Shown here: positions 1 through 11,199 of the stretch, one piece after another
Position numbering within the stretch: position 1 is the first letter of the stretch
How the letters are laid out: every line of letters begins with the position of its first letter
Assembly (NCBI RefSeq): GCF_963678635.1
Contig: NC_087068.1
Location: 44,120,313 to 44,184,312, forward strand
DNA length: 64,000 nucleotides
Direction of reading: 5' to 3'
Source of the DNA: Symsagittifera roscoffensis
Lineage: Eukaryota > Xenacoelomorpha > Acoela > Convolutidae
Made by a program: the position numbers and the translations under genes
The notes under the pieces: model-generated
Database searches by the model: none
Told to the model about the DNA's origin: nothing
What the model saw: only the letters and a program-made list of their open reading frames with translations

Positions 1-1160
1 TGAAGCAAAGGAGAATAAAGTGAGTTCAATTCTTTAGTGCCCTGGAATCAGAAGATTGAATAACGAGTTGTTTTTTTGCTAAGAAGCTCCATTTGTACGA
101 ACTAGTAAAAACAGTTTCCAAAATTTTTGATATGAAATTGCTATTGTACTGAAAGAAAAAAAAATTACCTTGATATGTACACACAAATCAACTCAAATGA
201 GTCAGTTGTTGTTAGGCAACGAAAATTTTTAAACATAACTCAAAGTGATAACCTTTTTTTTCTTAAAAAATCAAAAGAGTTCTCCAGCAAGTTAATACAT
301 TCAATCGCATTTTTTACTACTTAGTTTTGGATAACAAAGCGATCTTATGATTTTTTTCAATTTGATAGCAAGATCCAAGTTTTTTTCCCAAAAAGTTTCT
401 GTTTTTTGTTTTCGGGCAGTAGCAGGCAGTAAAAAGGTTGTATTGTTTTTTTTAATAACTACCCACAAACTTTTGAATTAACTACCCACAACAAAACTGC
501 CAGAAATTATTTTACTTTGATTCTAGTTAATAATCTTTTGTTTTCATGCTCTTTTGTGTTCTGTTTTCTGAGGCACCTCTTCGAGCAGACATTCTTCACA
601 ACGGGTTATGCAACGACTTGATTTTGTCTTCTGCTGCGCTTTTTTCGTTTTTATGAGTTTTACCGTGAAATATAACACGTCTTTTGACTATTTCTTTTAA
701 AAAGCATGCAATGTCTCGAAGCTTTGGAACTTAATCTGTCAGTTTTTGTATGATTTTAGGCCGCAAACTTTCACGAAAATAAAACCAAACAATATCTTAT
801 ATGGTTCGCAGTAAACGTATTATCATATTGAGCGAATGGATTATATTTTCCGATGTTTTATTACACGGATTAGCCAAATCGAAGATAATACAGAGTGCAA
901 CACAATTTTTTAAGGAAACGTTTGATACAGTACTGATTGCTTTTGCAGATGAACAGCCCATTTGGTTGGAATGTTTGAACTGTGAAAACTATCAACCAAG
1001 CATCTGCCTTCCTTTATCAGCGGAGCCTGGTGCATTACAGTCGTAGTGATGTTTCGTTAACTCCGTCGCGAAAAAAGGACAGAAAACTGAAAGACGAGAA
1101 ATTGTAGTTTGTTCCAATGAAAAATTAAATTATGCTGTTGGCAATAGATGTCAAAAGCTT

Positions 1161-1358
1161 CCCGCACTGAAGTTTCTTGGATAGAAATTGATTATAATGG
1201 GTTTTTGTTCAGTAAAATGTTGTCTATATAAACGATTATTCTGGTAAACTTAGACAACGTAATGGATTTTTAATCCATTTTAATCGAATATTTCCGAAAA
1301 AAGGAAATCCATTAAAATCCATTTTAATCGATTATTATCCATGAAATTTCAGTGCGGG
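1161..1358. mobile_element. Small terminal-inverted-repeat element (MITE-like), copy in unit 1
   Basis: A 22-bp terminal inverted repeat is visible. The left end reads cccgcactgaagtttcttgg and the right end ends in atttcagtgcggg, matching in about 20 of 22 positions. The 198-bp interior is AT-rich and itself contains inverted ATCCATTTTAATCGA-type blocks. There is no coding capacity. No clear target-site duplication was found, so the superfamily cannot be set. Confidence 0.6.
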
Positions 1359-3375
1359 TTTCCTGGAAAGTTTTTCCCTTAAACCATTTTGTTTTGAATT
1401 TTTGATGGGATTTTTGAACAATTTTTTTCTCAATTGTTTAATTTTCGTTTTTTATTACGTAAGTCATAACAAAGCAACTAATGGAGCGTTGTATTCATTC
1501 TTTTTGTTGGGAAAAGCAAAAGTTTTGAATCTTTTTATTACACTCATCTTATCATTCAGAATCCTTGTTTCTGATTGAACCTGATGAAAATTCTTGTTTG
1601 ATGCTGCAACTGCGTAAAAATTCCTAATATACTGTTTATATTTAAGTATTTTCAATTAATGGCTATGTTTTTTAGCGAGAATGTTCTTACCAAGAAATTT
1701 TTTAACCAATTTTTTTTCGAGTATGTTTGCTAAAAACTTGTGTAACTATTATTCTAACCTAATCCTTAGCTACTTCTGAACAATTGATTGTTTCATCTGA
1801 AGTTAATTAAATTTTAGTAAAAATGTTTGTGCGCACACAAACTTCTTGCAATTTTAGATATTCAGCTTCAGTGTTTCGACTACGTTTCCTTAATTTACCG
1901 TGCAAATTGATTAGCACAATCTGGTAAAGTTAAACTGGACAATCACTATTCAAATTGATTCAAAAATCCAAGCAAACCCCACTTTTTTGATTAAGTTTTT
2001 GTTGATTTCATTGGTTTTTGGAATTTGTGATAAATTTTGGTGTCAAAGTTACAACAATCCGAAGCGTAAAGATATGTTATACAGTTTTGGTGATATAAAT
2101 TGTCTTACATTTTCATAAAAAGCAAAATACAACCACCAAATTTTTCTGGGGTTTAATTTCGGGTTTCTTCAGGTACTCTGCTCAAAGAGACAAAAAAACT
2201 ATAGTCCCTAGCTTCACCACCAAGTAGGACGTCCTGAGCATGCTCTATAGCCGGCCTAACTCACCGCGCTATATCGCGCTAATGACACACACTCAATTTT
2301 TGACGAGAGTTGCTCTAGGGTGAGCGAATCTTTAAATTAACCAAAACTAAAGAAAACAACTAATGAATATCACTAACAATAGTAAAACTGATCTCACTAA
2401 CAAGATAAATATTTAAAATGCAACGTAAAAAATTTTTTTAGAGCAAACGGAACGAGCAGCAAAGGGAGATGAAAACTCGACGACGTTCCGACTTTGGAAT
2501 GTCAAATTTTTTGTTTTGTTGCCGTAGTCACAACCCTCACAGGATTTGAAGTATGGACACAACATCGTAGCAAAGAAACCCATTGAAAAAGAAAAATAGC
2601 GAACTCGATGTTGACTTCGCATACTGATCCTAGTCACGTGGTTCTTCACACAGTGAAGTTAAAGCCCATCTTGCACCTAGTCTCGCTCTAGCTTAACGAA
2701 ATCAACATATCATTGCGTTAATCTGAAATCTTGACACGAACACTCATGACAATCTAGAATAAACGAAACCCACTTCTGGAACACGAACAACTGTTCTCCT
2801 TCTCTCTACGAGGACAACTACATCTCTCCTTCCTTCACGCAGTCACTGCTCCAAGAGACAACTACTCCAAAAACCAAGAAAACTTTCCATCCATCCTTCA
2901 CTACAATAAACAATTTGAAAAAACTTGAAACTCTCTAAACCTCGGAAGGGTGGAAATAGTTTAAAACTAGTATTTATAACCAATTATATTCTTGATAAAA
3001 CTATCTCTATAAAATTTTTCTTAATAACCAATCATGATCCATAACTAACACTAACAATTATTTGTAGAGCTGAAACTACTCGTAGATTCTGCATCAGAGC
3101 AATTTGAAAATAACTTAGATTACAGTTGTTCTCCTTTGGCAAAAGTTCCAGATAACTAATTCGCAAATACCAGTATACACTAGATCTATTGAGACTAGGA
3201 GATATTAGAGTAATATTAAGATTGGTATTAGACTAAGAAGTTGCAGGAATTTATCCGGCCGAAAATAAGATAGCGTGACGAACGGACGGTGTACCTTATC
3301 TGAAATTACTCTATGAGTGACCACGCCCGGTCTTAATTCAATAAGTTTGATTTTTAGCTGTTTTTTTCAGTACTT
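1359..3375. other. Stretch without a recognised gene
   Basis: I see no coding region with recognisable similarity here. The part from about 2160 to 3340 is less AT-rich than its surroundings and might be a decayed repeat or untranslated exon sequence, but I found no termini or domains. Short open frames such as 2413-2649 on the minus strand also occur in the second unit. Because the units are nearly identical, that says nothing about selection. Confidence 0.4.
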
Positions 3376-3381
3376 TTTATT
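3376..3381 (-). promoter_or_regulatory. Possible polyadenylation signal of lipocalin exon-3 copy 1
   Basis: TTTATT on the plus strand gives AATAAA on the minus strand about 180 bases past the exon-3 stop at 3561. The same hexamer lies at 8158-8163 after the second copy. In AT-rich DNA a chance AATAAA is common, so this is only a candidate. Confidence 0.3.
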
Positions 3382-3560
3382 TAGTTTTCATGCATTTTTT
3401 TAAGTAAAAAAGCTCTTTACAAACAGAAACGCAATTAAACTTCAATCGCTCACTAAACACAAAGCTTGGAAAATTCTAAGAACGAGTTTCTGTTGTCATT
3501 GTTACCAATAAAAACTTATTAGCTGTATGCGACATCGGGTTTTTGATAATTTCCGGAAGT

Positions 3561-4735
3561 TCACTTGAGGCCTTTGTCAAACACAGTGTTAATTTTTTCC
3601 GCATTATCAATCACTCTGTCTTCACACGCCGACGCATAAGTGTCCTGCATCATCATTCTACTTTGATGCTGAAGTAGTTTCGCCTCAATGTTTTTGACCT
3701 TCTTCAAATCTGGCTTCGGGACACGTGACAAAACAAAAGCCAGTTCTTCCGTTTTTCCCATAATACCTTTACAAACTTCACACGAATAAACCAAGACAAA
3801 TTCTTTGTCCACGTGAAGGATGTGAAAATTTGCTTGTTTTATGGTGTGAACGGTTTTGTGGTCCTGCTTTGGATTGAGATGGTAAAAAGGGTTGAGAACA
3901 CAAAATCGTTCAGTCGTTTGGTAGAATGAGCCTAAGTTTGTTCTGTCGTTTGTCGGTTTGTAGAGTCTAAACATTTCCGATTTGCATTGTGTGGATTTGA
4001 TGTACGATTTGTGACAGGTAGTCACTGTCATATTGAAGTGCCAACCTGTCAATTAAAACAGTGAATCTTCTATGAAATTGCATGTTTAAATGTTTTATTT
4101 TTATTTTTGTACTTTTATTTTGTTTCATTTTGGTACTTGGAGTTAAAGTTACCAAGAAAAAAACACATTTAAATGCAATGCTGCTCGTACACTTTTGGGC
4201 GAAACCCACAAAACTACGAGCACGTTTTATTGTGTGTCTGAAAGATATTTTTGTAAATGTTTTGATTAATTAAAAAAATCAAATTGAAGTCGCCAAATAA
4301 AAAAGATGTATTTCGCTTTGTTTGGAGCTTTTATCTTGCCTTATTTCAAAGTGATTCGACATAATTCGCCGTCCATTCACGTTATAATAGAAAATAGCAA
4401 GCAATCAATATACAATAGTATTTCATTCAAAGCAATAGTAAGAATACAAGGATATTTTAAAGCTTTTTTTTTTGAATTTTTTTGCAGCTTATGACAATTT
4501 TTGTTTTCATTTTTGAACAGATTCAGATTTTTTTGATTTGATCCAATTCTGAGAAAAGGGCAGCTACACACTTGGAACATTTTACACCCTCGGAACCTTT
4601 TAACACTTACCAGTGTGGTCGTAATGTATGGCCATGTCGAGTGCTCTGCAGTCGGGGTCATAACCGATGTCCCATCTGCAGTTCACCAGCCGGTTGGGAT
4701 ACGGATAGGCGAGAGACCTCCTCACCATATACCAC
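3561..4735 (-). pseudogene. Partial lipocalin copy: exons 2 and 3 only, no signal-peptide exon
   Basis: Duplicate of the last two exons of the lipocalin at 8343-9974. Exon 2 is 4735-4611 (125 nt, acceptor tgtag, donor gtaagt) and exon 3 is 4045-3561 (485 nt, acceptor ttgacag, ending in a stop). The lipocalin signatures are intact: GxW-type WYMVRRS at the start of exon 2, HVDKEFVLVYSC (the TDY-type second signature) and VLSRVP (the third). It differs from the other copy by few changes, for example Ile for Thr in exon 2 and Ala for Val in the C-terminal tail. Exon 1 lies outside the duplicated unit, so this copy has no start or signal peptide of its own. It could be silent, or could serve as alternative downstream exons spliced from the exon at 9974-9853. 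No stop or frameshift disables it. Confidence 0.8.
4046..4610 (-). other. Intron between lipocalin exon copies 2 and 3 (unit 1)
   Basis: A 565-nt GT-AG intron on the minus strand with donor gtaagt next to 4611 and acceptor ttaattgacag next to 4045. The phase fits: exon 2 ends one base into a Gly codon and exon 3 supplies the other two bases. The equivalent intron in unit 2 is 9393-8828. Confidence 0.75.
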
Positions 4736-5942
4736 CTACACACGCACAACACACGGGGTCAAAACAAATAAACAAAAACTAAGTAAACAAAAAGCTTGAA
4801 CACATACAACTCTAAAATATATAGTAAACTTGAGTATTTACAACTCTGAGCTAAATTCATCAAATTATCTATGGTCCTACAAACTAGTAAAAACAGTTTC
4901 CAAAATTTTTGATATGAAATTGCTATTGTACTGAAAGAAAAAAAAATTACCTTGATATGTACACACAAATCAACTCAAATGATTCAGTTGTTGTTAGGCA
5001 ACGAAAATTTTTAAACATAACTCAAAGTGATAACCTTTTTTTTCTTAAAAAATCAAAAGAGTTCTCCAGCAAGTCAATACATTCAATCGCATTTTTTACT
5101 ACTTAGTTTTGGATAACAAAGCGATCTTATGATTTTTTTCAATTTGATAGCAAGATCCAAGTTTTTTTCCCAAAAAGTTTCTGTTTTTTGTTTTCGGGCA
5201 GTAGCAGGCAGTAAAAAGGTTGTATTGTTTTTTTTAATAACTACCCACAAACTTTTGAATTAACTACCCACAACAAAACTGCCAGAAATTATTTTACTTT
5301 GATTCTAGTTAATAATCTTTTGTTTTCATGCTCTTTTGTGTTCTGTTTTCTGAGGCACCTCTTCGAGCAGACATTCTTCACAACGGGTTATGCAACGACT
5401 TGATTTTGTCTTCTGCTGCGCTTTTTTCGTTTTTATGAGTTTTACCGTGAAATATAACACGTCTTTTGACTATTTCTTTTAAAAAGCATGCAATGTCTCG
5501 AAGCTTTGGAACTTAATCTGTCAGTTTTTGTATGATTTTAGGCCGCAAACTTTCACGAAAATAAAACCAAACAATATCTTATATGGTTCGCAGTAAACGT
5601 ATTATCATATTGAGCGAATGGATTATATTTTCCGATGTTTTATTACACGGATTAGCCAAATCGAAGATAATACAGAGTGCAACACAATTTTTTAAGGAAA
5701 CGTTTGATACAGTACTGATTGCTTTTGCAGATGAACAGCCCATTTGGTTGGAATGTTTGAACTGTGAAAACTATCAACCAAGCATCTGCCTTCCTTTATC
5801 AGCGGAGCCTGGTGCATTACAGTCGTAGTGATGTTTCGTTAACTCCGTCGCGAAAAAAGGACAGAAAACTGAAAGACGAGAAATTGTAGTTTGTTCCAAT
5901 GAAAAATTAAATTATGCTGTTGGCAATAGATGTCAAAAGCTT

Positions 5943-6140
5943 CCCGCACTGAAGTTTCTTGGATAGAAATTGATTATAATGGGTTTTTGTTCAGTAAAAT
6001 GTTGTCTATATAAACGATTATTCTGGTAAACTTAGACAACGTAATGGATTTTTAATCCATTTTAATCGAATATTTCCGAAAAAAGGAAATCCATTAAAAT
6101 CCATTTTAATCGATTATTATCCATGAAATTTCAGTGCGGG
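5943..6140. mobile_element. Small terminal-inverted-repeat element (MITE-like), copy in unit 2
   Basis: Same 198-bp element as at 1161-1358, carried along by the tandem duplication. It is not a separate insertion. Confidence 0.6.
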
Positions 6141-8157
6141 TTTCCTGGAAAGTTTTTCCCTTAAACCATTTTGTTTTGAATTTTTGATGGGATTTTTGAA
6201 CAATTTTTTTCTCAATTGTTTAATTTTCGTTTTTTATTACGTAAGTCATAACAAAGCAACTAATGGAGCGTTGTATTCATTCTTTTTGTTGGGAAAAGCA
6301 AAAGTTTTGAATCTTTTTATTACACTCATCTTATCATTCAGAATCCTTGTTTCTGATTGAACCTGATGAAAATTCTTGTTCGATGCTGCAACTGCGTAAA
6401 AATTCCTAATATACTGTTTATATTTAAGTATTTTTAATTAATGGCTATGTTTTTTAGCGAGAATGTTCTTACCAAGAAATTTTTTAACCAATTTTTTTTC
6501 GAGTATGTTTGCTAAAAACTTGTGTAACTATTATTCTAACCTAATCCTTAGCTACTTCTGAACATTTGATTGTTTCATCTGAAGTTAATTAAATTTTAGT
6601 AAAAATGTTTGTGCGCACACAAACTTCTTGCAATTTTAGATATTCAGCTTCAGTGTTTCGACTACGTTTCCTTAATTTACCGTGCAAATTGATTAGCACA
6701 ATCTGGTAAAGTTAAACTGGACAATCACTAGTCAAATTGATTCAAAAATCCAAGCAAACCCCACTTTTTTGATTAAGTTTTTGTTGATTTCATTGGTTTT
6801 TGGAATTTGTGATAAATTTTGGTGTCAAAGTTACAACAATCCGAAGCGTAAAGATATGTTATACAGTTTTGGTGATATAAATTGTCTTAAATTTTCATAA
6901 AAAGCAAAATACAACCACCAAATTTTTCTGGGGTTTAATTTCGGGTTTCTTCAGGTACTCTGCTCAAAGAGACAAAAAACTATAGTCCCTAGCTTCACCA
7001 CCAAGTAGGACCTCCTGAGCATGCTCTATAGCCGGCCTAACTCACCGCGCTATATCGCGCTAATGACACACACTCAATTTTTGACGAGAGTTGCTCTAGG
7101 GTGAGCGAATCTTTAAATTAACCAAAACTAAAGAAAACAACTAATGAATATCACTAACAATAGTAAAACTGATCTCACTAACAAGATAAATATTTAAAAT
7201 GCAACGTAAAAAATTTTTTTAGAGCAAACGGAACGAGCAGCAAAGGGAGATGAAAACTCGACGACGTTCCGACTTTGGAATGTCAAATTTTTTGTTTTGT
7301 TGCCGTAGTCACAACCCTCACAGGATTTGAAGTATGGACACAACATCGTAGCAAAGAAACCCATTGAAAAAGAAAAATAGCGAACTCGATGTTGACTTCG
7401 CATACTGATCCTAGTCACGTGGTTCTTCACACAGTGAAGTTAAAGCCCATCTTGCACCTAGTCTCGCTCTAGCTTAACGAAATCAACATATCATTGCGTT
7501 AATCTGAAATCTTGACACGAACACTCATGACAATCTAGAATAAACGAAACCCACTTCTGGAACACGAACAACTGTTCTCCTTCTCTCTACGAGGACAACT
7601 ACATCTCTCCTTCCTTCACGCAGTCACTGCTCCAAGAGACAACTACTCCAAAAACCAAGAAAACTTTCCATCCATCCTTCACTACAATAAACAATTTGAA
7701 AAAACTTGAAACTCTCTAAACCTCGGAAGGGTGGAAATAGTTTAAAACTAGTATTTATAACCAATTATATTCTTGATAAAACTATCTCTATAAAATTTTT
7801 CTTAATAACCAATCATGATCCATAACTAACACTAACAATTATTTGTAGAGCTGAAACTACTCGTAGATTCTGCATCAGAGCAATTTGAAAATAACTTAGA
7901 TTACAGTTGTTCTCCTTTGGCAAAAGTTCCAGATAACTAATTCGCAAATACCAGTATACACTAGATCTATTGAGACTAGGAGATATTAGAGTAATATTAA
8001 GATTGGTATTAGACTAAGAAGTTGCAGGAATTTATCCGGCCGAAAATAAGATAGCGTGACGAACGGACGGTGTACCTTATCTGAAATTACTCTATGAGTG
8101 ACCACGCCCGGTCTTAATTCAATAAGTTTGATTTTTAGCTGTTTTTTTTCAGTACTT

Positions 8158-8163
8158 TTTATT
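8158..8163 (-). promoter_or_regulatory. Possible polyadenylation signal of the lipocalin gene
   Basis: AATAAA on the minus strand about 180 bases beyond the stop codon at 8343. It is a candidate only, given the AT-rich context. Confidence 0.3.
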
Positions 8164-8342
8164 TAGTTTTCATGCATTTTTTCAAGTAAAAAAGCTCTTT
8201 ACAAACAGAAACGCAATTAAACTTCAATCGCTCACTAATCACAAAGCTTGGAAAATTCTAAGAACGAGTTTCTGTTGTCATTGTTACCAATAAAAACTTT
8301 TTAGCTGTATGCGACATCGGGTTTTTGATAATTTCCGGAAGT

Positions 8343-8827
8343 TCACTTGAGGCCTTTGTCAAACACAGTGTTAATTTTTTCCGCATTATCAATCACTCTG
8401 TCTTCACACGCCGACACATAAGTGTCCTGCATCATCATTCTACTTTGATGCTGAAGTAGTTTCGCCTCAATGTTTTTGACCTTCTTCAAATCTGGCTTCG
8501 GGACACGTGACAAAACAAAAGCCAGTTCTTCCGTTTTTCCCATAATACCTTTACAAACTTCACACGAATAAACCAAGACAAATTCTTTGTCCACGTGAAG
8601 GATGTGAAAATTTGCTTGTTTTATGGTGTGAACGGTTTTGTGGTCCTGCTTTGGATTGAGATGGTAAAAAGGGTTGAGAACACAAAATCGTTCAGTCGTT
8701 TGGTAGAATGAGCCTAAGTTTGTTCTGTCGTTTGTCGGTTTGTAGAGTCTAAACATTTCCGATTTGCATTGTGTGGATTTGATGTACGATTTGTGACAGG
8801 TAGTCACTGTCATATTGAAGTGCCAAC
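8343..8827 (-). CDS. Lipocalin exon 3 (barrel core, C-terminal helix and stop)
   Basis: 485 nt following acceptor ttgacag. Two bases complete the Gly codon left open by exon 2. It carries VLVYSC, the VLSRVP signature and the C-terminal tail ending FDKGLK before the stop. Confidence 0.88.
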
Positions 8828-9974
8828 CTGTCAATTAAAACAGTGAATCTTCTATGAAATTGCATGTTTAAAGGTTTTATTTTTATTTTGGTACTTTTAT
8901 TTTGTTTCATTTTGGTACTTGGAGTTAAAGTTACCAAGAAAAAAAACACATTTAAATGCAATGCTGCTCCTAAACTTTTGGGCGAAACCCACAAAACTAC
9001 GAGCACGTTTTATTGTGTGTCTGAAAGATATTTTTGTAAATGTTTTGATTAATTAAAAAAATCAAATTGAAGTCGCCAAATAAAAAAGATGTATTTCGCT
9101 TTGTTTGGAGCTTTTATCTTGCCTTATTTCAAAGTGATTCGACATAATTCGCCGTCCATTCACGTTATAATAGAAAATAGCAAGCAATCAATATACAATA
9201 GTATTTCATTCAAAGCAATAGTAAGAATACAAGGATATTTTAAAGCTTTTTTTTTTGAATTTTTTTGCAGCTTATGACAATTTTTGTTTTCATTTTTGAA
9301 CAGATTCAGATTTTTTTGATTTGATCCAATTCTGAGAAAAGGGCAGCTACACACTTGGAACATTTTACACCCTCGGAACCTTTTAACACTTACCAGTGTG
9401 GTCGTAATGTGTGGCCATGTCGAGTGCTCTGCAGTCGGGGTCATAACCGATGTCCCATCTGCAGTTCACCAGCCGGTTGGGATACGGATAGGCGAGAGAC
9501 CTCCTCACCATATACCACCTACACACGCACAACACACGGGGTCAAAACAAATAAACAAAAACTAAGTAAACAAAAAGCTTGAACACATACAACTCTAAAA
9601 TATATAGTAAACTTGAGTATTTACAACTCTGAGCTAAATTCATCAAATTATCTATGGTCCTACAAATCAGATGTGCACGTGTGTAAATCACCCAAAAAAA
9701 AATTAAAATTGAAAGAAATTTTCAGAAGCAAATTGATTTGACACAGTTACGGAAATTAAATATAAGAAAATTGTATTATGAAATGCAGACTTATGGCAAA
9801 AACTTGTACAAAAATGTCTTTAAATTATCGATCGAAGGTTTTTCCTACCCACCTGCCACTCAGCAGATATTCAGTGACGTAGACAGGTTTCACATATGGA
9901 CATCTCGTTATAAACTGAGGAGTAATTTCGCAAGCATTTATAAAAACTGCGACAATCAATAATGCAAGTTTCAT
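8343..9974 (-). CDS. Lipocalin, apolipoprotein-D-like, three exons, secreted
   Basis: Joining 9974-9853, 9518-9394 and 8827-8343 on the minus strand gives 243 codons plus stop with consistent splice phases. Residues 1 to about 15 form a signal peptide (MKLALLIVAVFINAC). Then come a CP motif typical of ApoD-like N-termini (TRCPYVKP), the G-x-W signature split by intron 1 (LLSGR then WYMVRRS), the second signature HVDKEFVLVYSC and the third, VLSRVP. The family folds as an eight-stranded barrel that binds small hydrophobic ligands outside the cell. Several cysteines could form disulfides. The protein is longer than the usual 180-200 residues because of a charged C-terminal tail after the barrel helix. 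No ligand or tissue role can be read from sequence. The duplicated exons 2-3 lie downstream at 4735-3561. Confidence 0.9.
9394..9518 (-). CDS. Lipocalin exon 2 (G-x-W signature)
   Basis: 125 nt between acceptor gtgtag and donor gtaagt. Its first base completes the Arg codon begun in exon 1. It encodes WYMVRRS and a Cys-containing segment (NCRWDIGYDPDC). Confidence 0.85.
9853..9974 (-). CDS. Lipocalin exon 1 (signal peptide and N-terminus)
   Basis: ATG at 9974-9972, 40 codons plus two bases, then donor gtgggt. The hydrophobic stretch after the initial MK fits a signal peptide. This ATG was chosen over one further upstream in the same frame because the signal sequence begins here. The upstream alternative adds about 20 residues with no role. 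The exon lies just outside the tandem duplication and is present once. Confidence 0.85.
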
Positions 9975-10634
9975 GGAAAAAAAACAACAGGTTAGTGAGC
10001 GGTATAAATCTGTTAACCAATTCAGCAATGTTCGCAATAGAATAATAAATATGGTTCGCTCAAATAAGAGCTTGTTGATATTTTGAAGTTAAGTTACTGA
10101 TTTGCATTGAACTCTGTAAAATACCAGTTTGATACAAAAGGTTATTGAAACTGAAGACTTTGAAGTTCGCATCAGTTATCATAAAAAACTTATTAATTTT
10201 TCCCGATTCTTCGAGTTGATTTTATCAGTCCATTTTTAAATCAGAAATTTATTTTGTGAGAAACTTGTTTATTATACAAAGGATCTTCACGGCCTGAGTT
10301 CAATAATGCTAAGACGTTTCACGCGTAACTTTTTTTGTGGGGCTATTTGTAGTTTGAATTTTTCGAATTTTCAGCTTAGCTCTAACCATCAAATTTTATC
10401 ATTATAATATCTGCAAGGAAGATGAAACATAATAACAAAACAAACTTAGGAGCCAGCAACTTAATTAGTTTGCTGTTGATACTTTGCGATATCATTGTAT
10501 GCGAAACATTATCTAAGGATACTGGGTTGAAAATATGCTTAATATAACGAGAAAAAATATCTTTCAGGAAAACTAATCGGATTCAAAATTGAGACGCAGT
10601 TTTCCAAGTTTATTCATCGTTTAACAGTTTGGTT
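9975..10634. other. Upstream flank of the lipocalin gene, no gene seen
   Basis: AT-rich sequence that should hold the minus-strand promoter. An inverted CCAAT (attgg on the minus strand, near 10015-10020) is present. I cannot identify a convincing TATA box or transcription start. Confidence 0.3.
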
Positions 10635-10892
10635 CAGGGGCGGACTCTCGAGAGCGGTCGGAGGGGGGTCGGATTTTCAAACAAAATCAAAATTTTTGTC
10701 GACCTTTTTTAAGTTTACTAAAATAGTTTTACGAGCTCCCCCAAAGCACTAAGAAGACCCTGTTTTGGCCAAAAATTTTGGCGCCGAAGGAAAAACTTTG
10801 AACAATAGACCAAAAAGGCGTTGTCGGCACTTTTTTGGAAAGTTTTGAAAAGAAAGGGACTTCCGCACCCCCCCCCCTTAATCCCGCTGGTG
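10635..10892. mobile_element. hAT-like MITE, older copy
   Basis: It starts with CAGGGGCGGA and is flanked by an imperfect 8-bp duplication, gtttggtt at 10627-10634 and gtttgatt at 10893-10900. Its interior closely matches the element at 14782-15230, sharing gagctc-ccaaagcact, a gcgccg-aggaaaaactttg block and ccaaaaaggcgtt. The right terminal repeat has decayed. No coding capacity. Confidence 0.7.
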
Positions 10893-11159
10893 GTTTGATT
10901 AACTGAAAACTTCCTCGATTCTTACGCTTGAAGTTTTGACGCCAGATTTGGTTTTATAACTAAGCATATATTTGTGCTTTTTGCACCTGGATTCCATGGA
11001 CACATCTTTTGCTTGTTTTAGAGACTGTAAATGCTTCCACGAAAGAGACCTAAGAACTCCCTTTTATCCTCACTTGCTAATGAGAGAAAACCGTTCATGT
11101 TAAAACCCCCTCCTCGGCATTTACGACAATTGCCTAAATTGCTGAGGAAGGCATCTTCC

Positions 11160-11199
11160 TCCCTCAGCAGTTAAAACAATTGTCTTAACTGCTGAGGGA
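11160..11199. repeat. Perfect hairpin with 15-bp arms
   Basis: The arms tccctcagcagttaa (11160-11174) and ttaactgctgaggga (11185-11199) are exact reverse complements around a 10-base loop. A weaker relative of the arm (attgctgagga) lies just upstream near 11138, so several inverted copies sit together. This may be a remnant of a palindromic repeat. There is no evidence for transcription. Confidence 0.7.

Larger units (their letters stand above)
101..4882. repeat. Tandem duplication, unit 1 (4.78 kb)
   Basis: This stretch repeats almost base for base at 4883-9665 with an offset of 4782-4783 bp. Only scattered substitutions and single-base indels separate the copies. The outer junctions share a short TACRAA-like microhomology: gtacgaac at the left edge, ctacaaac at the central junction and ctacaaat at the right edge. 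The unit holds a small inverted-repeat element, a 2.1-3.3 kb block without a recognised gene, and exons 2 and 3 of a lipocalin on the minus strand. The very low divergence means the duplication is recent, or that the assembly repeats the segment. Confidence 0.95.
4883..9665. repeat. Tandem duplication, unit 2 (4.78 kb)
   Basis: Second head-to-tail copy of 101-4882. It directly follows the first unit, and its right edge (ctacaaa at about 9660-9666) continues into unique sequence that contains intron 1 and exon 1 of the lipocalin. This unit is therefore probably the one in the ancestral position relative to the gene. Confidence 0.95.

Noticed and set aside
801-1046. 81-codon plus-strand open frame, identical at 5583-5828
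   Set aside because: No domain, splice context or neighbour support. Its identity in both units follows from the recent duplication and is not evidence of selection.
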